Assembly (NCBI GenBank): GCA_024803745.1
Contig: JANJXV010000030.1
Coordinates: 4,731,001 to 4,795,000 of the forward strand
Length of the DNA stretch: 64,000 bases
From: Megascapheus bottae
Taxonomy: Eukaryota; Chordata; Mammalia; Rodentia; Geomyidae
Reading direction: 5' to 3'
The notes below the pieces were generated by a model that saw only the letters and a list, made by a program, of their open reading frames with translations, was not told the origin of the DNA and did no database searches. This document shows positions 46,570 to 59,253 of the stretch, in pieces. Both the position numbers and the translations under genes were made by a program. Positions within the stretch are counted from its first letter, which is position 1. Each line of letters starts with the position of its first letter.

Positions 46570-47745
46570 TGCCTCTACTCTGTTCAGTGCCTCCCTCTAG
46601 TGTCTGAAATGCTAAGTGCAGATTGGTGTCTCAAATCCTTTCACATTTAATATCCTGGAAATTCCAAACCATCGCCAACTTGAATTCTAATTATAATCAA
46701 GAAGAAAATTCACAAAGGTAAAATAACTATCCATCTTAGATTAGATCTTTAAAGACTGAATTTACTTCAAAGTAATTCAAATTCTACCGGGAAAGCAGGT
46801 GAAGAAACAACCTTCACAAAGCTAATTAAATCAACTGCACTTTTCCCACTGATACATTTCCATAACTTTACTGAAAATTTTCAACATAAAGACTTGATTC
46901 TTTTTTATTTCAGTAGTTAGTTGGGCCATTTGGGGGGAGAGAGAGTTGAGAGAACTTGATTTTGTTTATCTGCTTGATTCTTACAGTTTGAGCCAAACTT
47001 TTCCATTTTCATTTTGCTCCCTAAAATTGACAAAACTAGATTGTTACTAAATGGAGTACAATGAGCAGTAAGAATTAAAGGTAAAAATCAAGTACAATAA
47101 ATATTAAATCTCTTCCGAATTTACTACATGGCAATAGAAAAGTTGGCTTGCATTTCAGAACCATTATGATTAAACTAAACTTGCAATTTGCAAGCCACCA
47201 CTCACTTGAAGGTCCTTAGGAATTGTCCAAGCTCCAATCTGGCCTCTAAGATTTCAGGAGTCCTTTAACATGCTGTACTGGAAATGGAAGACAAGTTAGC
47301 CTAACAGAACAGCATTTTCAAGCAGTACGTATAGTTCTCCCCCCGCCCCCCGTATTGAAAATTCTAGAAATTGTTCGTACATATCCTTCAGTTTAGCAAC
47401 AGACTGATGGAATGATGAGACAAATGACCAAGTATCAGAGTTTATCTTCTTTCTGTAGGAGAAAACCTGACCCTTATCCTCATCCAAGACACTGAGCTAT
47501 GAGCTATGTGGTCATCTCTATCTATTTCCCCTTATTTCATCTTTAAACAAGGAATGCTGTGAGAACTATCTGATTCTCGGCTTCACAGGGAGAAGTCAGA
47601 AACACAGAGAGGGAGAAGCATTTGCCTAGATTTGCACCATCCGTGAGGGACAGACAGGGCTCTCTCTTCTAGGGCCTATAAACATTGCTGTACCAAAAGA
47701 AAAAAGGTACTAAGGGGAGGATTTCATCTACTTTTAGTTATTTTA
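46570..47745. other. unique sequence, no gene seen
   Basis: AT-rich. A weak reversed MIR-like stretch is possible at 47580-47670 (AACACAGAGAGGGAGAAGCA), too diverged to call. Confidence 0.45.
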
Positions 47746-49701
47746 TTTCTCTCATGGAAGGGAGTAGTTCCGCTCTGCCAACACATTTGCTAAGGCATTG
47801 ATGGGTGCCATTTGAGCATGGTAACTCTCTCTTGAATCTCTTTTGGGGGGGATATTTCTTCTTCCTAAACCCTTCAGTGTAATTGGAGCAATGACCAGAC
47901 TTCCCAGCCAAATGTACGTTGTGTCCCTAATGTCTGAAAAAGGACCAAACCCCATCACAATTATCAACATCCATTTATGGTGGCCAGCCGAGACAGGCAT
48001 GAAGGATGGTTTTCTAATATCAAACAATGCATTTAGCTTAAATAGTTTCCCTTTGTCTATTTTCAAACATTCAAAACTTCAGTTGGAAAAAAAAATATTA
48101 AAACTATCCAGGGGGGAGGGTGACAACTCAAAGACTTAGACATGTAATGAATTTTATGTTTTACCCCCATCATTATATAAATAAGAGCCCTCCTTACTTT
48201 TTAAATCAATTTGGGAATAATGGTGGGAAATTTTTAATCCTAAGACTTTACCATTTATTGCTCTATAATTTCCCAGTTTCACCTCATGGCAGGCTGTGTG
48301 TCCCTGGATGGTGCTGGCATGAAAGCACTGCTGTAGGAAATAAAAGGGATTTATTTTAATTGATTGTCTGCTCACCAGACAATTGTAGCATGAGCAATTA
48401 TTGGTGGACATTGCATGGCCCTCCTCACAGGAGCAGGTCGCAGACTGTCCTTCCTTTGGCAGAAGTCTGAGGCCCCTGTGATCCAGAGGAATTGATTCAA
48501 AAAAAGCCTGATGCACATCCCCTGTAAATCCACCCTCTGGTCTTCTGTTCAGAAGAAAGTCCCAGGTTTCCAGAGCAAGTGTGAAGGGCAAACAAGGGGG
48601 TGAGGCCTCAGGTGAGACTCAGCAATGGTTCCCAACAAAAATGTGCTACATACAATCAGCCCATTTCTCAACATCGAGGGGTGCGCTGGCACACAAAGCA
48701 AGGTCCTTATCCATCTCACAGCAATTCCGCCTACTCCGGTTACCCATCTCAGCCCAAATGGTGCCTGTGTGCAAGCCAGACCCAGTGAAACTCAAGACTC
48801 CTGGAGCTTCTAGCACAATGAGAATGACAGACACCCCACTCCATCTCCATCGTCCACCCAGCAGTGTGACTGTGATACAATCAACACAATCTTTAACAAA
48901 GAGGCTGCCAGGAGTCTTGTTGCTTCTGCATCCTTTGTCCATTAACTCATCCATGTTTTCTTCTTAAGAACTCTGGAAAGTGACAGGTTCCCCCCCCACC
49001 AGCTTCCACAGTAGGAACATGAAAAATTGAGGCACAGAGAATGTAAGTAATGAGCTCAACCACAGGGCATCAGACAAGATTCTACTACCCTACCCTGGTT
49101 CCTGTGCATCTTCCAGGACTGGGAAGCAGCCAGAGGAGGGAAGGCATGCATGGCGTCTGCTCCAGTATCTGCCATGGCCACTGCAAGCTCCACCATGACT
49201 CTGCCTCTAATGCTTTAATCTACATTCTGCCTCAGGAGGCTCAGCTGAGCTCTGCTTTCTCATCTTGGCATCAGGCCCACTCCCCCCCCCACAAGTCATC
49301 ATCCCTCCCCTTAGCGTTTGATGGCTGCCTTTTTAGCTCCTTAGTGTTACTTTCTCACTGGGCTCTTTCCTTCCTTCTTTAACACGGTCTTCAAAGCTGA
49401 CAGCCATTCCTGTAGAAAGAGTTTAGTCAAAACCTTCACCAGTCTCCTAAGTCCAAGTAGAAACCAATGTGGGCCAAGAAGCACACGTCTCCGGCCAGCG
49501 GGTCTCGGCCAGGACCCACAAAGCTTCCTTCAGAATCACTCTGAACTCTCCAGTTATATGACTCAAACAACAGACAGACATGAAGCCCACGTTTACCTGG
49601 CTTACGCGGTGTTTAGTAAGGAGCGTCCTTATTAATTAATCCAAAGGCAAAGCCTTCTTCAGCCTTCCTGAATCCCTCCCCAATGTGGTTCTATTTCTCT
49701 A
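47746..49701. other. repeat-poor island with overlapping open frames
   Basis: No SINE, L1 or microsatellite is visible for nearly 2 kb, apart from a weak reversed MIR-like end at about 49020-49100 (GAGGCACAGAGAATGTAAGT). Frames of 79-145 codons cover both strands: 47752-48066 minus, 47843-48139 plus, 48154-48591 minus, 48581-48967 plus, 49050-49382 plus. They overlap and change register, and I recognise no domain. The frame-dense part could be conserved non-coding DNA or a decayed retrocopy, but the sequence alone does not decide. Confidence 0.4.
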
Positions 49702-49760
49702 CATACTGGGGATGGAACTCAGTGTATTTTTGATGGTGACAGGCTGTGTCTAGCTTCACA
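49702..49760 (-). mobile_element. ID-like SINE fragment (weak)
   Basis: ATACTGGGGATGGAACTCAG is the reversed B-box region of an ID-type SINE. The following A-box region is strongly degraded. Confidence 0.45.
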
Positions 49761-49911
49761 TAGTCACGAGTTATGTAAATGTAAGTAAATACATAAGGCC
49801 AGCTTCTTATAATGGTTCACAATTTTTTTAAATTAGTAATTTTTCAATGTGTATTACATACCACGTGTAGAATATTTTAAAGTAAATTAATAAATAAAAG
49901 CTGTCTCTAGC

Positions 49912-50145
49912 CACTAGTGGCTCTGTAATCCTAGCCACTCAGGAGGCTGAAATCTGAGGATCGTGGTTCAAAGCCAGCCCAGGCAAGAAAGTCGTAACAA
50001 TCTTCTTTTCAATCAAGCAATGAAAAACCTTCAAGTGAGGCTGTGCTTCCAGTAGTAGAACACTACCCTAGAGCATAAAAGCCCAAGGACAGCACCCAGG
50101 CCCTAAGTTCAAACCCCAAGGCTGGTAAAATTAAAAAAAAAATAA
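49912..50145 (+). mobile_element. composite SINE, 7SL-like left and Geo-like right
   Basis: Left: GTGGCTCTGTAATCCTAGCC, ACTCAGGAGGCTGAAATCTG, AAAGCCAGCCCAGGCAAGAA. Right: GCTTCCAGTAGTAGAACACT, AGCCCAAGGACAGCACCCAG, GCCCTAAGTTCAAACCCCAA, then GGCTGGTAAAA. Here the 3' end is of the CTGGTAAAA (IDL-Geo) type rather than the CCATGACCAAC type. Confidence 0.88.
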
Positions 50146-51884
50146 TAACGGCTATCATTTTCTTCAATCAAAATTGTCAACCATAAATGTAGAGAATGAA
50201 TGACATGCAATTATGAATCTGTATAACTCCTGTATGTTGCTTGCATTGCAATCAACATCTATGAAATGTAACCATGACAAGGAAATTTGATGTTTACTGA
50301 AAAAGGATATCAAGCACAAAAATGCATGGAAACTCAATATGTTTAAATCGGTATATCCATATTTATGCCAGAGAAAACAAATATTTTCTCCACACAAAAA
50401 AAACTCTATTTTCCACTGGTCTAAAAATACATGGTGCCATTTCTCCTCCCACTGGCTTGCTGATTTCCCAGAAGAAATCAGAAACGATGTAAGGAGTATA
50501 ATCTCATTCTTGAAAACTGCATTTAAGCAAACACTAAGGTTTATTTCAGATCACCTGTCTTCAAGCTGACAGGTCAAGCCATTCCCATACAAAAATATGC
50601 TTTCTGGCGCTTTCTGAAATCTATGTGGCCTCTGTCTCCAAAAGCTGCCTGATGGCCTCACGAGGGATTGTTCAATGTGTCATGTAGTCTTGCCTTAGAG
50701 AATAGTCAGTGCCCCTGTGTTTAAGAAGCTCTCCATGATCCCCTGGCTCCCTCACTTGCAAAAAGAAATAAAAGAAAAAAATGCTTGAAGACACTTTGTA
50801 TTGTTATAGTTCTATTAACACCCTACATATCTATTACTGAACTGAAACAAATTTTCCATTCTTGAACAATTCTGTCAATCATTTGGAGCTTTTTCTTTAC
50901 AGTCTATTCTGATGGACTTCAAATTTTATCATTTACCAAACACATGCTTGCTTTTTTTTTAAAGTGCAGAATTATTTCTTAAATCTCTTGAGTGGTATTA
51001 CCCTGTCTTCCGGATAATAGATGTATAGAATACATGTCTGGAAGCTTGCATTTCATATGCTTATAAGTCCAAAGTCCCATTTACTTACTGGTCTCCTTCA
51101 GAACTACAAATGCATGGCACCACACATATAATTTACTTATTGATGGTTTATTCTGTAAACCCCGTAGTTTAAAAGAGCTAAATTGTAAGTACCGCCTAAG
51201 AAATTAAAAGCAAGCCAAAGAATTCTAGAAAGGTACAATAGTGAACTGAAATCAAAGCCTTTCTGTAGTTCTTACTCGAGTCCTCTTCCATTTTTCTTAA
51301 TGCATATTTAAAACACACCGGCTGGCCTACCATTTTAGACCGCTAATGTTTAGAAGAAAATATCTCCAGTCATGAAGATTTCCCTCCATAAAAGCTCTGT
51401 GCTTCCCCAAAGATGACTCACTGAGAGGTCCTTCCATGAACAGGTCACTGCCATTCTAAACTGATTGATTTCATTGCTGTGTTTCCACTAAAGAAGCATG
51501 GGAGGACAGCCCCCCCCCCAAATTCCACTGTTCAATGCAGTTTTGCTAGGTTGTGCTGCTACACCAACCACAAAAAAGGGAGGAGCACCTGTTTTGAAAC
51601 TCTGTTGAGCCTAGCAACATCCACCAACCTCAACCCCACACCTCAAATGCTCAGAGAACCCTCAAAGCCCATGTTTGACTTAATGCCCATGTATGCAGAC
51701 CTGCCTAAGGTCTGCCAATCTGTTAATCCCCAGTGACACAATTGCACAAAGAAAACCAAGGGCAAAAGTCAAGAACTAATTTGGGAAACTATATTTCTTG
51801 TGAAATATAGGACTGAGTCTTTCTCAGTTCTTTTCTGATTTCTATATAGAAATGTTTTCAAATTTTCCAAAAAAGTAGGCTCGA
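50146..51884. other. unique AT-rich sequence, no gene seen
   Basis: About 1.7 kb. The frames, up to 85 codons, have no motif. A C9 run lies at 51511-51519. Confidence 0.5.
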
Positions 51885-51944
51885 TGAATCCCAGCCTAGC
51901 TAGCTCAAGGCCAAGTTCAAACCCAAGTACTATCCAATAAAAAT
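51885..51944 (+). mobile_element. SINE right-end fragment
   Basis: CCTAGCTAGCTCAAGGCCAA and GTTCAAACCCAAGTACTATC with an A-rich tail match an ID-like end. The TTTG repeat follows directly. Confidence 0.55.
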
Positions 51945-51971
51945 GTTTGTTTGTTTGTTAGTTTGTTTGTT
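51945..51971. repeat. (TTTG)n microsatellite
   Basis: Six to seven TTTG units with one TTAG interruption, directly after the SINE tail. Confidence 0.9.
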
Positions 51972-52069
51972 GTTAAATAGATAGCAGGGCGTGACTGGAT
52001 GAAATAGAAGAAGGCTGTGGTTCTGGGTGTGACATGGCAGCCCCAGTGGACAGAAGGAAGTAGGTCTGC

Positions 52070-52099
52070 CTCCCTCCCTCCTTCCCTCCCTCCCTCCTC
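52070..52099. repeat. (CCCT)n pyrimidine repeat
   Basis: About seven CCCT units with one CTTC interruption. Confidence 0.9.
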
Positions 52100-53112
52100 A
52101 TTAGCCCATATATGGGCAGTGGAGCTAAGCTCCTGTGTGACCCCCAAACCACAATCAAGCTCCGTCCATCTCATATGTTTTTCTGACACTCCGTTTCATA
52201 TTCTGATCACTCTCTAGTGCAAATAGTCACCTTTCAAAGAGCAGCCTTCATCAGGCACATGACTACTTCTTGACTCCAGAAAAGTGTGCTCTCTCCTCCT
52301 TCACAGGCCCCATCTGCAGCAATTTGCTTCTCTTGCTTGAGTCCACTTCCTCATTAAAATCAAGGTAACATCTCTCTCCATACGCTCTCACTAAACCCTT
52401 CAGCTAATAATCCCAGTTTATGAAGAATAGTACACATTGTGATGATGAGTTCTTAGTGTAAAGCTAATCAATAGGTCGAATTAAATGTAACCCCTAAGCA
52501 GTTAGTTCAGGAAAGGTAAGGAAGCCGTGGCTGTAAAATCCTGCATGGATGTGTTCCCTATTTTCACTGTTTTGTGCTGAGTGGTCCTCTGCCTCTCCTT
52601 GCATCAACTTCTCTGGGTGGGGGTGGGGGGAGTAAAAGAAAACCTACCATTCTGCTACCTTTGAATCCCTCTCATTATTCCTGATTTTCTCATGTTGCAC
52701 ACTCTTAATTTATATTCAACTCACCTCACCCAATTAAAAAAAAATACTAGAAGATTAATGGGCTCTGAAGGGTGTGTTACTTCCGGAGGACACGGAGCAG
52801 TGTCTGATGTATGAAGTGGGCATTCTTTGGCCTTGGGTGCTCTAATTGCCCACTATATAATAATCAGTGTAACAGGATAATGACCTTCTCATTGTACTTA
52901 TTCCAGTGGATGAAAATCGTGTGGCTTCGTTCAGAGGCAAAAAAAAGCAAGAAAGAAAGCTTAGCAACACCACTGTACACTGGAGATGTACATGCATCCA
53001 TTAACAAATCGTTCCAGTCTAAAATCCATATGTACTTACCATCAACAAAGAAGAAGGGAAAAGAACCTCTGCCTGCCAAGCATTCACATTTCTAAAAGAA
53101 TTGAGTAGAAGA
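52100..53112. other. unique sequence, no gene seen
   Basis: G-rich GGGTGGGGGTGGGGGG at about 52615-52632 could form a G-quadruplex. The 94-codon plus frame (52811-53095) and the 71-codon minus frame overlap with no domain. Confidence 0.45.
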
Positions 53113-53230
53113 GGAAGAGGGCTGTGGCTCAAAAGGTAGGACATGCTATGTCCTTGAGCAAAAGGAAGCTCAAGGACAGAGCCCAGGCCCAGAGTTCATG
53201 ACACAGGGCCAGCCAAAAGAAAGAAAAAAT
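53113..53230 (+). mobile_element. Geo-like right module alone
   Basis: GGGCTGTGGCTCAAAAGGTA, GAAGCTCAAGGACAGAGCCC and AGGCCCAGAGTTCATGACAC with tail. The left partner is absent, as in a 5'-truncated composite. Confidence 0.8.
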
Positions 53231-53258
53231 GAATCCCAGTTACTTACATACATTAAAA

Positions 53259-53483
53259 GCCAGGTACTGGTGGCTTACCACTGTAATCCTAGCTACTCAG
53301 GAGGCTGAGATCTGAGAATAGCAGTTCGAAGCCAGCCCAGGCAGGAGAGTCCCCCTGACTCTTATTTCCCATTAAACTGCTCAAAAACCAGAAATGGCAC
53401 TGTAGCTCAAAGTAATAGAGTGCTGGTCTTGAGCAAAACGAGCTCAGCACCTGAGTTCAAGACCCACAACCAACAGAAAAAGA
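53259..53483 (+). mobile_element. composite SINE, 7SL-like left and Geo-like right
   Basis: Left: CACTGTAATCCTAGCTACTC, AGGAGGCTGAGATCTGAGAA, AGCCAGCCCAGGCAGGAGAG, TTATTTCCCATTAAACTGCT. Right: ACCAGAAATGGCACTGTAGC, TCTTGAGCAAAACGAGCTCA, CACCTGAGTTCAAGACCCAC, ending AACCAACAGAAAAAG. Well preserved, 3' end of CCAAC type. Confidence 0.92.
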
Positions 53484-53589
53484 ATGGAGTAGAATAAATG
53501 GAATGGTATAGGACACAATGTTGCAGCATATGGCTAGGGCCATACAATATGTAAAGTGCCCACACAGATCCAAAGAAAGACTTCAGGGA

Positions 53590-53780
53590 CAAGAAAAGGT
53601 AAGGCACGCTTGGACTTCCAGCTGCTCTGGAGGAAGAGGTAAGGCGCAAAGGTCAAGGCCACCTCAAATGAGGTCATCTCAAGGCCCAGTCTGGAAAAGA
53701 ACAAGGCTTGGGCCTTTTTTTTTTATCAAGTACAGTTCTGGAGTTCAATCCTCAGTTTCCCCTTCCTACCTCCCCAAACA
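53590..53780 (+). mobile_element. diverged 7SL-like SINE (weak)
   Basis: GGCACGCTTGGACTTCCAGC, TGCTCTGGAGGAAGAGGTAA and CAAGGCCACCTCAAATGAGG, then GGAGTTCAATCCTCAGTTTC, follow the order of a 7SL head and an ID-like end. The match is weak. Confidence 0.35.
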
Positions 53781-55269
53781 GACTCTTGGGACTGGGTCTG
53801 TTTAAGTGACTATCAAAGCAGACTGCCAAGTGAGCTTGGAAATGGTCTTCAAAGGAAAGTTTGGGCCTCAGGAGTTGGCTTCCAAATGAGATGTCCACCA
53901 AACCAGAAAGTCATTAGTCCATCTCCTGTGACCAGAACCTCACAGCCCAGGACTGGAAGTGGCAGGAGGGACAGAAGGAGCCCCGGGGATGGCTCTGGCT
54001 GTCTTTCTTAGTGCAATGTGCAGCACTGGGTGCAGGTGTGAGGTGGAACACTCATTCCCACACAGGGAAGCAGGATCTACTCTTATGAAATACATGGATT
54101 GTCCCCTGGTGGAGAGGAGTGGGCAGGCCAAGCACAAGACTTTCAACAGCACGGAGGAAGGAAAACATGCGTGGAGAGCCACTGTGTCGTCCCGTGTCTT
54201 ATTTCTGTGACTTTTTTCTTTTTGAGATCATACACACTTGACATGAATATCACATCCACACGAGTCATCTGATTCAATGCCCAGAACATGACCAAGAGTG
54301 GATTTTCCACATCAATCATCACCATCATCATCATCATCTCTTAAATAATAGGTTCTACACGCTGTGTGACACCAGACACCCAGGCTCCACCTCCTCAGAC
54401 CTCAGTTTCTGCTTCTGCAATTCACTGTGTGTAAACAGTTTTGTGTGAGACTGAGGGAGTCTGTTTGTGCAAAGTGCTACAGTACTCCCTGGCACATTGT
54501 GAAAATTACAAATTTGTTCAAGCCCCAGCGACACAGACCCCAGACGGCAGAATGCCTCTACCGTACTGGGCAAAACCCAGGCATGGAACAGGGAAGAGAC
54601 GCTACTGGGGATGGTAAGCAGAAAGCTCATAGGGACAGAGCCATCTGCCTCAGCCCAGCTGGTAGAAAAGGAGCTTAGCAAGGATCTTGACATTTCTCCC
54701 ACCTTGAAGAGAACCACATGCGTTCTTTTGGATAAATTCTCATGAAAAGTACACAGGTGCCAGGCAGAAAGCACACCTCCGTGATTCCCAGGCTGGGTCC
54801 TGGGGAGAAATGAGGCCCTGGGTCCTTATGGCTCCCTGTACACAGCAAGCCAAACTGCTGCTTGCCCAGTGGTGTTTGTGCTTCTGTTACACAAGCCTCA
54901 ACACCACTGCTGGTTTTTGTTTTTGTTGTTGTTTCCACCATTCATTTTCATTTTTTGTTATTAGCCATTTAACACTGAGGACTGCTTGGGGTGCAGAGTG
55001 GTCAGAGGCTGACAAAGGCATCAGACCCCTGCTAAATCAGGGCAATGGTGCCACAGATTTCCAGGCATCGCAGTGCCCTCCAGTGGCCTGGAGCTTTCAT
55101 GCACCACTCCCTGTGTGGAACTGCTTTCAGCTGAATCACACTGACAGAAGGGCAGGAAATCCCACCATGCTCAGGTGTCACTGCTGGGCCCATGGGGTAC
55201 CAGATATGTAGAGGGGCTGGGTGTTCCAGAAAGGAGGAGGCACCTCATCATGCCAGAACAGAAGCTCCT
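53781..55269. other. GC-richer unique sequence, no gene seen
   Basis: Contains a short CAT repeat (54310-54339). Frames of 83-139 codons overlap on both strands (54355-54774 minus, 54810-55211 plus). No domain, start context or splice pattern supports a gene. Confidence 0.4.
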
Positions 55270-55580
55270 GAAGCAGAGGAGTGCCAGGGCAAGCGGGGAG
55301 AAAGGAACGAGGCCGAGGTGGTGACAGGCCTGCAGTGACAGGGGAGAAGCCTGAAACCCCTCCTGCAGTGAAGCAAGTGGCCTGTAGAGAGCTAAGAAGG
55401 CTGCAGTCAGGCCAGAAGGGAAGCAAGAGTCCTGCAGACAGGCCTGCAGGAAAGCAAGAGGCCTGCAGAGAAATGAGAAGCCTGTGGACAGGCCTGCAGG
55501 AAAGCAAGAGGCCTGCAGAGAGGTGAGAAGCCTGCAATTCTGCCTGCAGAGAAGCATGAGGCCTGAGGACAAGCCTGTGG
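55270..55580. repeat. imperfect minisatellite built on GCCTGCAG
   Basis: The motif GGCCTGCAGGAAAGCAAGAG occurs at 55441 and, identical, at 55491, giving a 50-bp period. Each 50-bp unit contains two related half-units (GCCTGCAGGAAAGCAAGAG and GCCTGCAGAGAAATGAGAAG) plus a short linker. More degraded copies fill the flanks from about 55325 to 55575. The sequence has few stops in any frame, which explains the 133- and 119-codon minus and 81-codon plus frames. Confidence 0.88.
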
Positions 55581-57594
55581 AGAGGACATCTTTAAAAAAG
55601 AAAAGAAAAACCTCATCCCTTCAGAGGTTGCAGTTGCTCCTAGTTCTGAGGTAGTAAGGCAATTGCAGACTGAAGCATAAAACTTTTGTTAACTTTAACT
55701 ATGCCTCTGTGAATTTTCTCACTCTCATGTCATTACAGGGTTACAGTCCAAAGCCAGCCTGAACTGAAGTATGAGATCCTCATCTGGGAAAATAACAAAA
55801 AGAATTACATGAATGATGCAACTATTTTGTAAAAACACAGAAAACGCATTGGGGCGGAAGGAAGATTTTTGCACTGGGCGGAGAGGAATAATAGATTTCT
55901 GCAACTGCTCAGCATCAAGGCCAATTTCCTGTTCTTGACCGTGGCTCAGTGCCCAAGAATTTACTCACTACACACATTCATGTTGTTTTCTTTTCTCTCA
56001 TAATAAAATTATATTTTAATATCACAGGTTTGTAAAACCCGACTGCAAATTTCTCAGGCTTTTTTTTTGTATATTTAGGAAAAAATCCACATAGAAATGA
56101 CTTGTACTTAACATTCTTATCCCAGCATTTCTTTTCAAAGTTGTCCTGTAACAAAATCCCCCAGTGACTCTCATACCCTAGCTGAAGCACACTTTTCTTT
56201 TCCTCTTAAAATCAGGGCCAGAACAACCCCAGGATTATTCTCTGTGGTAAATTAAGATATTCTTTTTTTCCCCTCTTTCACTGAGTGGGAAATAGTTCTG
56301 GCTATACACACTGGACTCCTTGAAGAAAGCACAATGTCTTCCTCTTCCTGGCTGCCATTCCCAAGGAAGTGGATTGTTCAGCTCTTCTGCTCCCACGCTT
56401 GGCTCTGCCCTTCTCTTCCTTCACCTTTCATGCTCCCCAATACAGCACCCAGAGTTTCCAAACTTGAGTGGATTAATATCCTTGAGTACCACTGCTGTGC
56501 CTTGCGTGGTACTTCTGTCCACTCTGCATCCACCTTGACACACCAAACACAATTGCAATCACCCAAGGTCAAGTTCAATTCTCACATGGCCTCAGATCCT
56601 GAGGGTGTGAGGGGAGACTGTGTCTCATAGGATTCAAATATGAGACATTCATCTTCTAAATAAAGTGCTAGCAAAAGGAAATTGGGCTGGTGTTAGATAC
56701 CCGTTCAATGGCTTTACACCATCAGTGAACGTGCACAGAAAACTTAAAACACTGGAAAGTGACAAACAGGTAGTATTAATGGCCAGCAGGTTCCAATTTA
56801 AGTCATTGTCATGAACAGCCTGTGGCCATTTATGTCCATCCATTAATAATTATACCTAGCAGCACAGTCAGATGAATTTATGCCAAGTGAGAGATGCTAT
56901 GGTTATTGCTCTAAGAAGCAGGGTGGCAAAATAATAATAATAATATCCACTTAAAAATGAGAGGCAGTGTTCGAAATGTGGCAAGTGAGGAAATGGGGGC
57001 AGAGGAGGACGTGGGTGACAACCCTAAAGGTCATACACATTTTTGCCTTACAAATAGAACATTCACTTTTCGGGGCAGAACACATTAAAATAAAGCGAAA
57101 TTGTATTTGCCAGCTTCTCATACTTTATTCCCATTACTGTGCTCTCTGTGGGACATTATGTTTCTACAAGTTATAACCACTGGTGTCGCAATTGCTCTTA
57201 GGCTCCCTTGGTTTCCAGATTTCATTTCCAATTCCCCTGACTCTTGGGAGAGTGATCTTACTTTTCCTTCTTAGCTATAATGTTTCATTTTCTTAATGAA
57301 AATTGGCCATATTCTTATACATGTTTTGCTCTTTCCATTTTGTGTAATAATCCACATTTTTGCTATTTTCTCTTCTCTGAGAAGGACATTTTTCATACCC
57401 ACGTACATATGCCATATTTCATTTAGATGAACCTTCTCTTTTAAATACACTTTTGGGTGCTTTTCTAGAAAAATTATAAATTTAGATTGGAGCACCGATT
57501 AAGAAAAGGAGAGACCCAGGTTAAGTTGCTTCTTTAGTGGGTGTGCTGCCAAAAATAAAAATATATACAATGAAATATTATATATCTAATATAC
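55581..57594. other. unique sequence with a short 7SL-like piece
   Basis: The stretch 55738-55803 (TTACAGTCCAAAGCCAGCCT...) resembles the end of a 7SL-like SINE half. The rest is unique, with an AAT run at 56929-56945. The frames, up to 98 codons, show no domain. Confidence 0.45.
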
Positions 57595-58380
57595 TCATTG
57601 ACCCAGGAACTTCTATCTCAATATGTATATCCGAAAGAAAAGTACAGCAATCTCACTCCTGGGCATTTATCCAAACAATGACAAACCAGGACATAGTAAA
57701 GCCACCAGCACAACCATGTTCATTTCAATACTACTCACCATAACCAAGTTATGGAAAAAGCCCAGATACCAGTGGATCGAGAAAATGTGATATATACACA
57801 CAATGGAATTTTACTCAACCATTAGAAACAATGATATTGTATTATTTGCAAAGAAATGGAAAGACCCCAGGGAATATTATATTAAGTGAAGGCAGGCCCA
57901 AAGAGACGTGTCTCACAAGTGGAAGCTATAGTTAGTTTATAAATATATAAGTAAATTATTTAGGCAGTTTGCAAGCATACACAAATTTATTAACTGAAAT
58001 ATGGCAGAGTCAGGGAAGAACTCAGATAATATAATTCCTGAGAAGTGTACAAATAAACATCAGGAAATGAATACTATAACAAGATAGCATGGGATCAAGG
58101 GTGGGGGGTGGTGAATGAAGAGAAGAGACAGGAGAATGAAGTAAAACTAAGGAAACTAAGAAAAGTGAGTGAAGGGCTGTGCTGAGATGGTGTGTTCCTG
58201 TGCTAACAAGACATTGACCAAGACATGGTTTATTCATAAACCAATTTTGGAATGACAACTCCTTTATAAAACTACTTAAAGGCATCAAGAAGTAATGTCC
58301 CTACTACCTAAAGAATGCAATTGTAACCCCTCTATATATCACCCTGATAATAAAATACAATTATTAAAATAATATATATA
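57595..58380 (+). mobile_element. L1 3' end (ORF2 end and 3' UTR)
   Basis: Sense L1 order: TCACTCCTGGGCATTTATCC, AACCATGTTCATTTCAATAC, AAGCCCAGATACCAGTGGAT, CACACAATGGAATTTTACTC, AATTATATT-type core, then AATGCAATTGTAACCCCTCT and TAATAAAATACAATTATTAA. It ends in an A-rich tail containing AATAAAA. Diverged, 5'-truncated. Confidence 0.85.
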
Positions 58381-59183
58381 AACAGAAAAAGTGTACATGC
58401 ATACAAAGATATCTATTTCTCTATGGCTAGTCAATGCCGCACTGGTTATAAGAATAGAACAGAAGAGAATAAGCAACTATTTAAAAGTTTATTTTAATCA
58501 AGAGCTTCCCTTAGGAGGATTTAGAGCAATACTCTACTCTAGCCTTTGAGCACACTAGAAGAGGGAAAATATACTTCTTGTCTAATAAACTCTTTTGCCA
58601 CACATATCTTGGGAAGTGTTTGAATTTGATCCATGCTAGCAGACAAGAGAATGGTCATGTGTTTAGAGAAGGAAGCGTAAGGACTCTCCTAAGACTCATT
58701 CCCCATGTGTCTTGGCTGATACCTAGAAATAGTACCATCTATATTTTATTGAGACTGGTGTGATTAGAAAACAAAATAGCTTTTATTTCCAGATGGGATG
58801 TGATTCCCACATTTCTGTACTTTTACTCAACTTTTTTCCTTGTTGTTTTTAAGAGCTCAAGGGTCCGTTTTCGGTGCTCATTCTTACTGTTGTCCCAACA
58901 TCTCTACACTTGCTTTATTTTCCTACCACAGACAAGAAGACAGAAACAGAAGAAAACGGACATGCTTTTTTAAATTCCCAAAGCAAGCAAGAAACTGGAT
59001 TCAACCCCAAAATAATCATGCTGAGAATTCCAAACCTTTTATCCAGAGCTTCTTTCTCTGATAATTATAAGTATGAAACTGATTCCATAGCTAGAGGTTT
59101 CCCCAAACAGAAGCACATATGCAAAAAAAATCATTCAAAGAGTGAATTCAAAATACAAAAGATCAGTAGAGATAGGTGGTTAA
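58381..59183. other. unique AT-rich sequence, no gene seen
   Basis: No recognised repeat or exon. The 149-codon plus frame (58874-59323) and the 129-codon minus frame (59131-59520) both run through the neighbouring TATG repeat. Confidence 0.45.
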
Positions 59184-59253
59184 GTGTGTGTATATATGTA
59201 CACATGTGTGTGTATATATGTATGAATGCATGTATGTATGTGTGTATATATGT
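59184..59253. repeat. TGTATATATG-type microsatellite
   Basis: Degenerate TGTG/TATA/TATG units over about 70 bp. Confidence 0.85.

Noticed and set aside
55171..55616. Repetitive 133- and 119-codon minus frames with Cys-Phe-Pro-Ala-Gly-type repeats
   Set aside because: They are the minisatellite in translation. Three frames are open at once, on both strands, so protein selection is unlikely.
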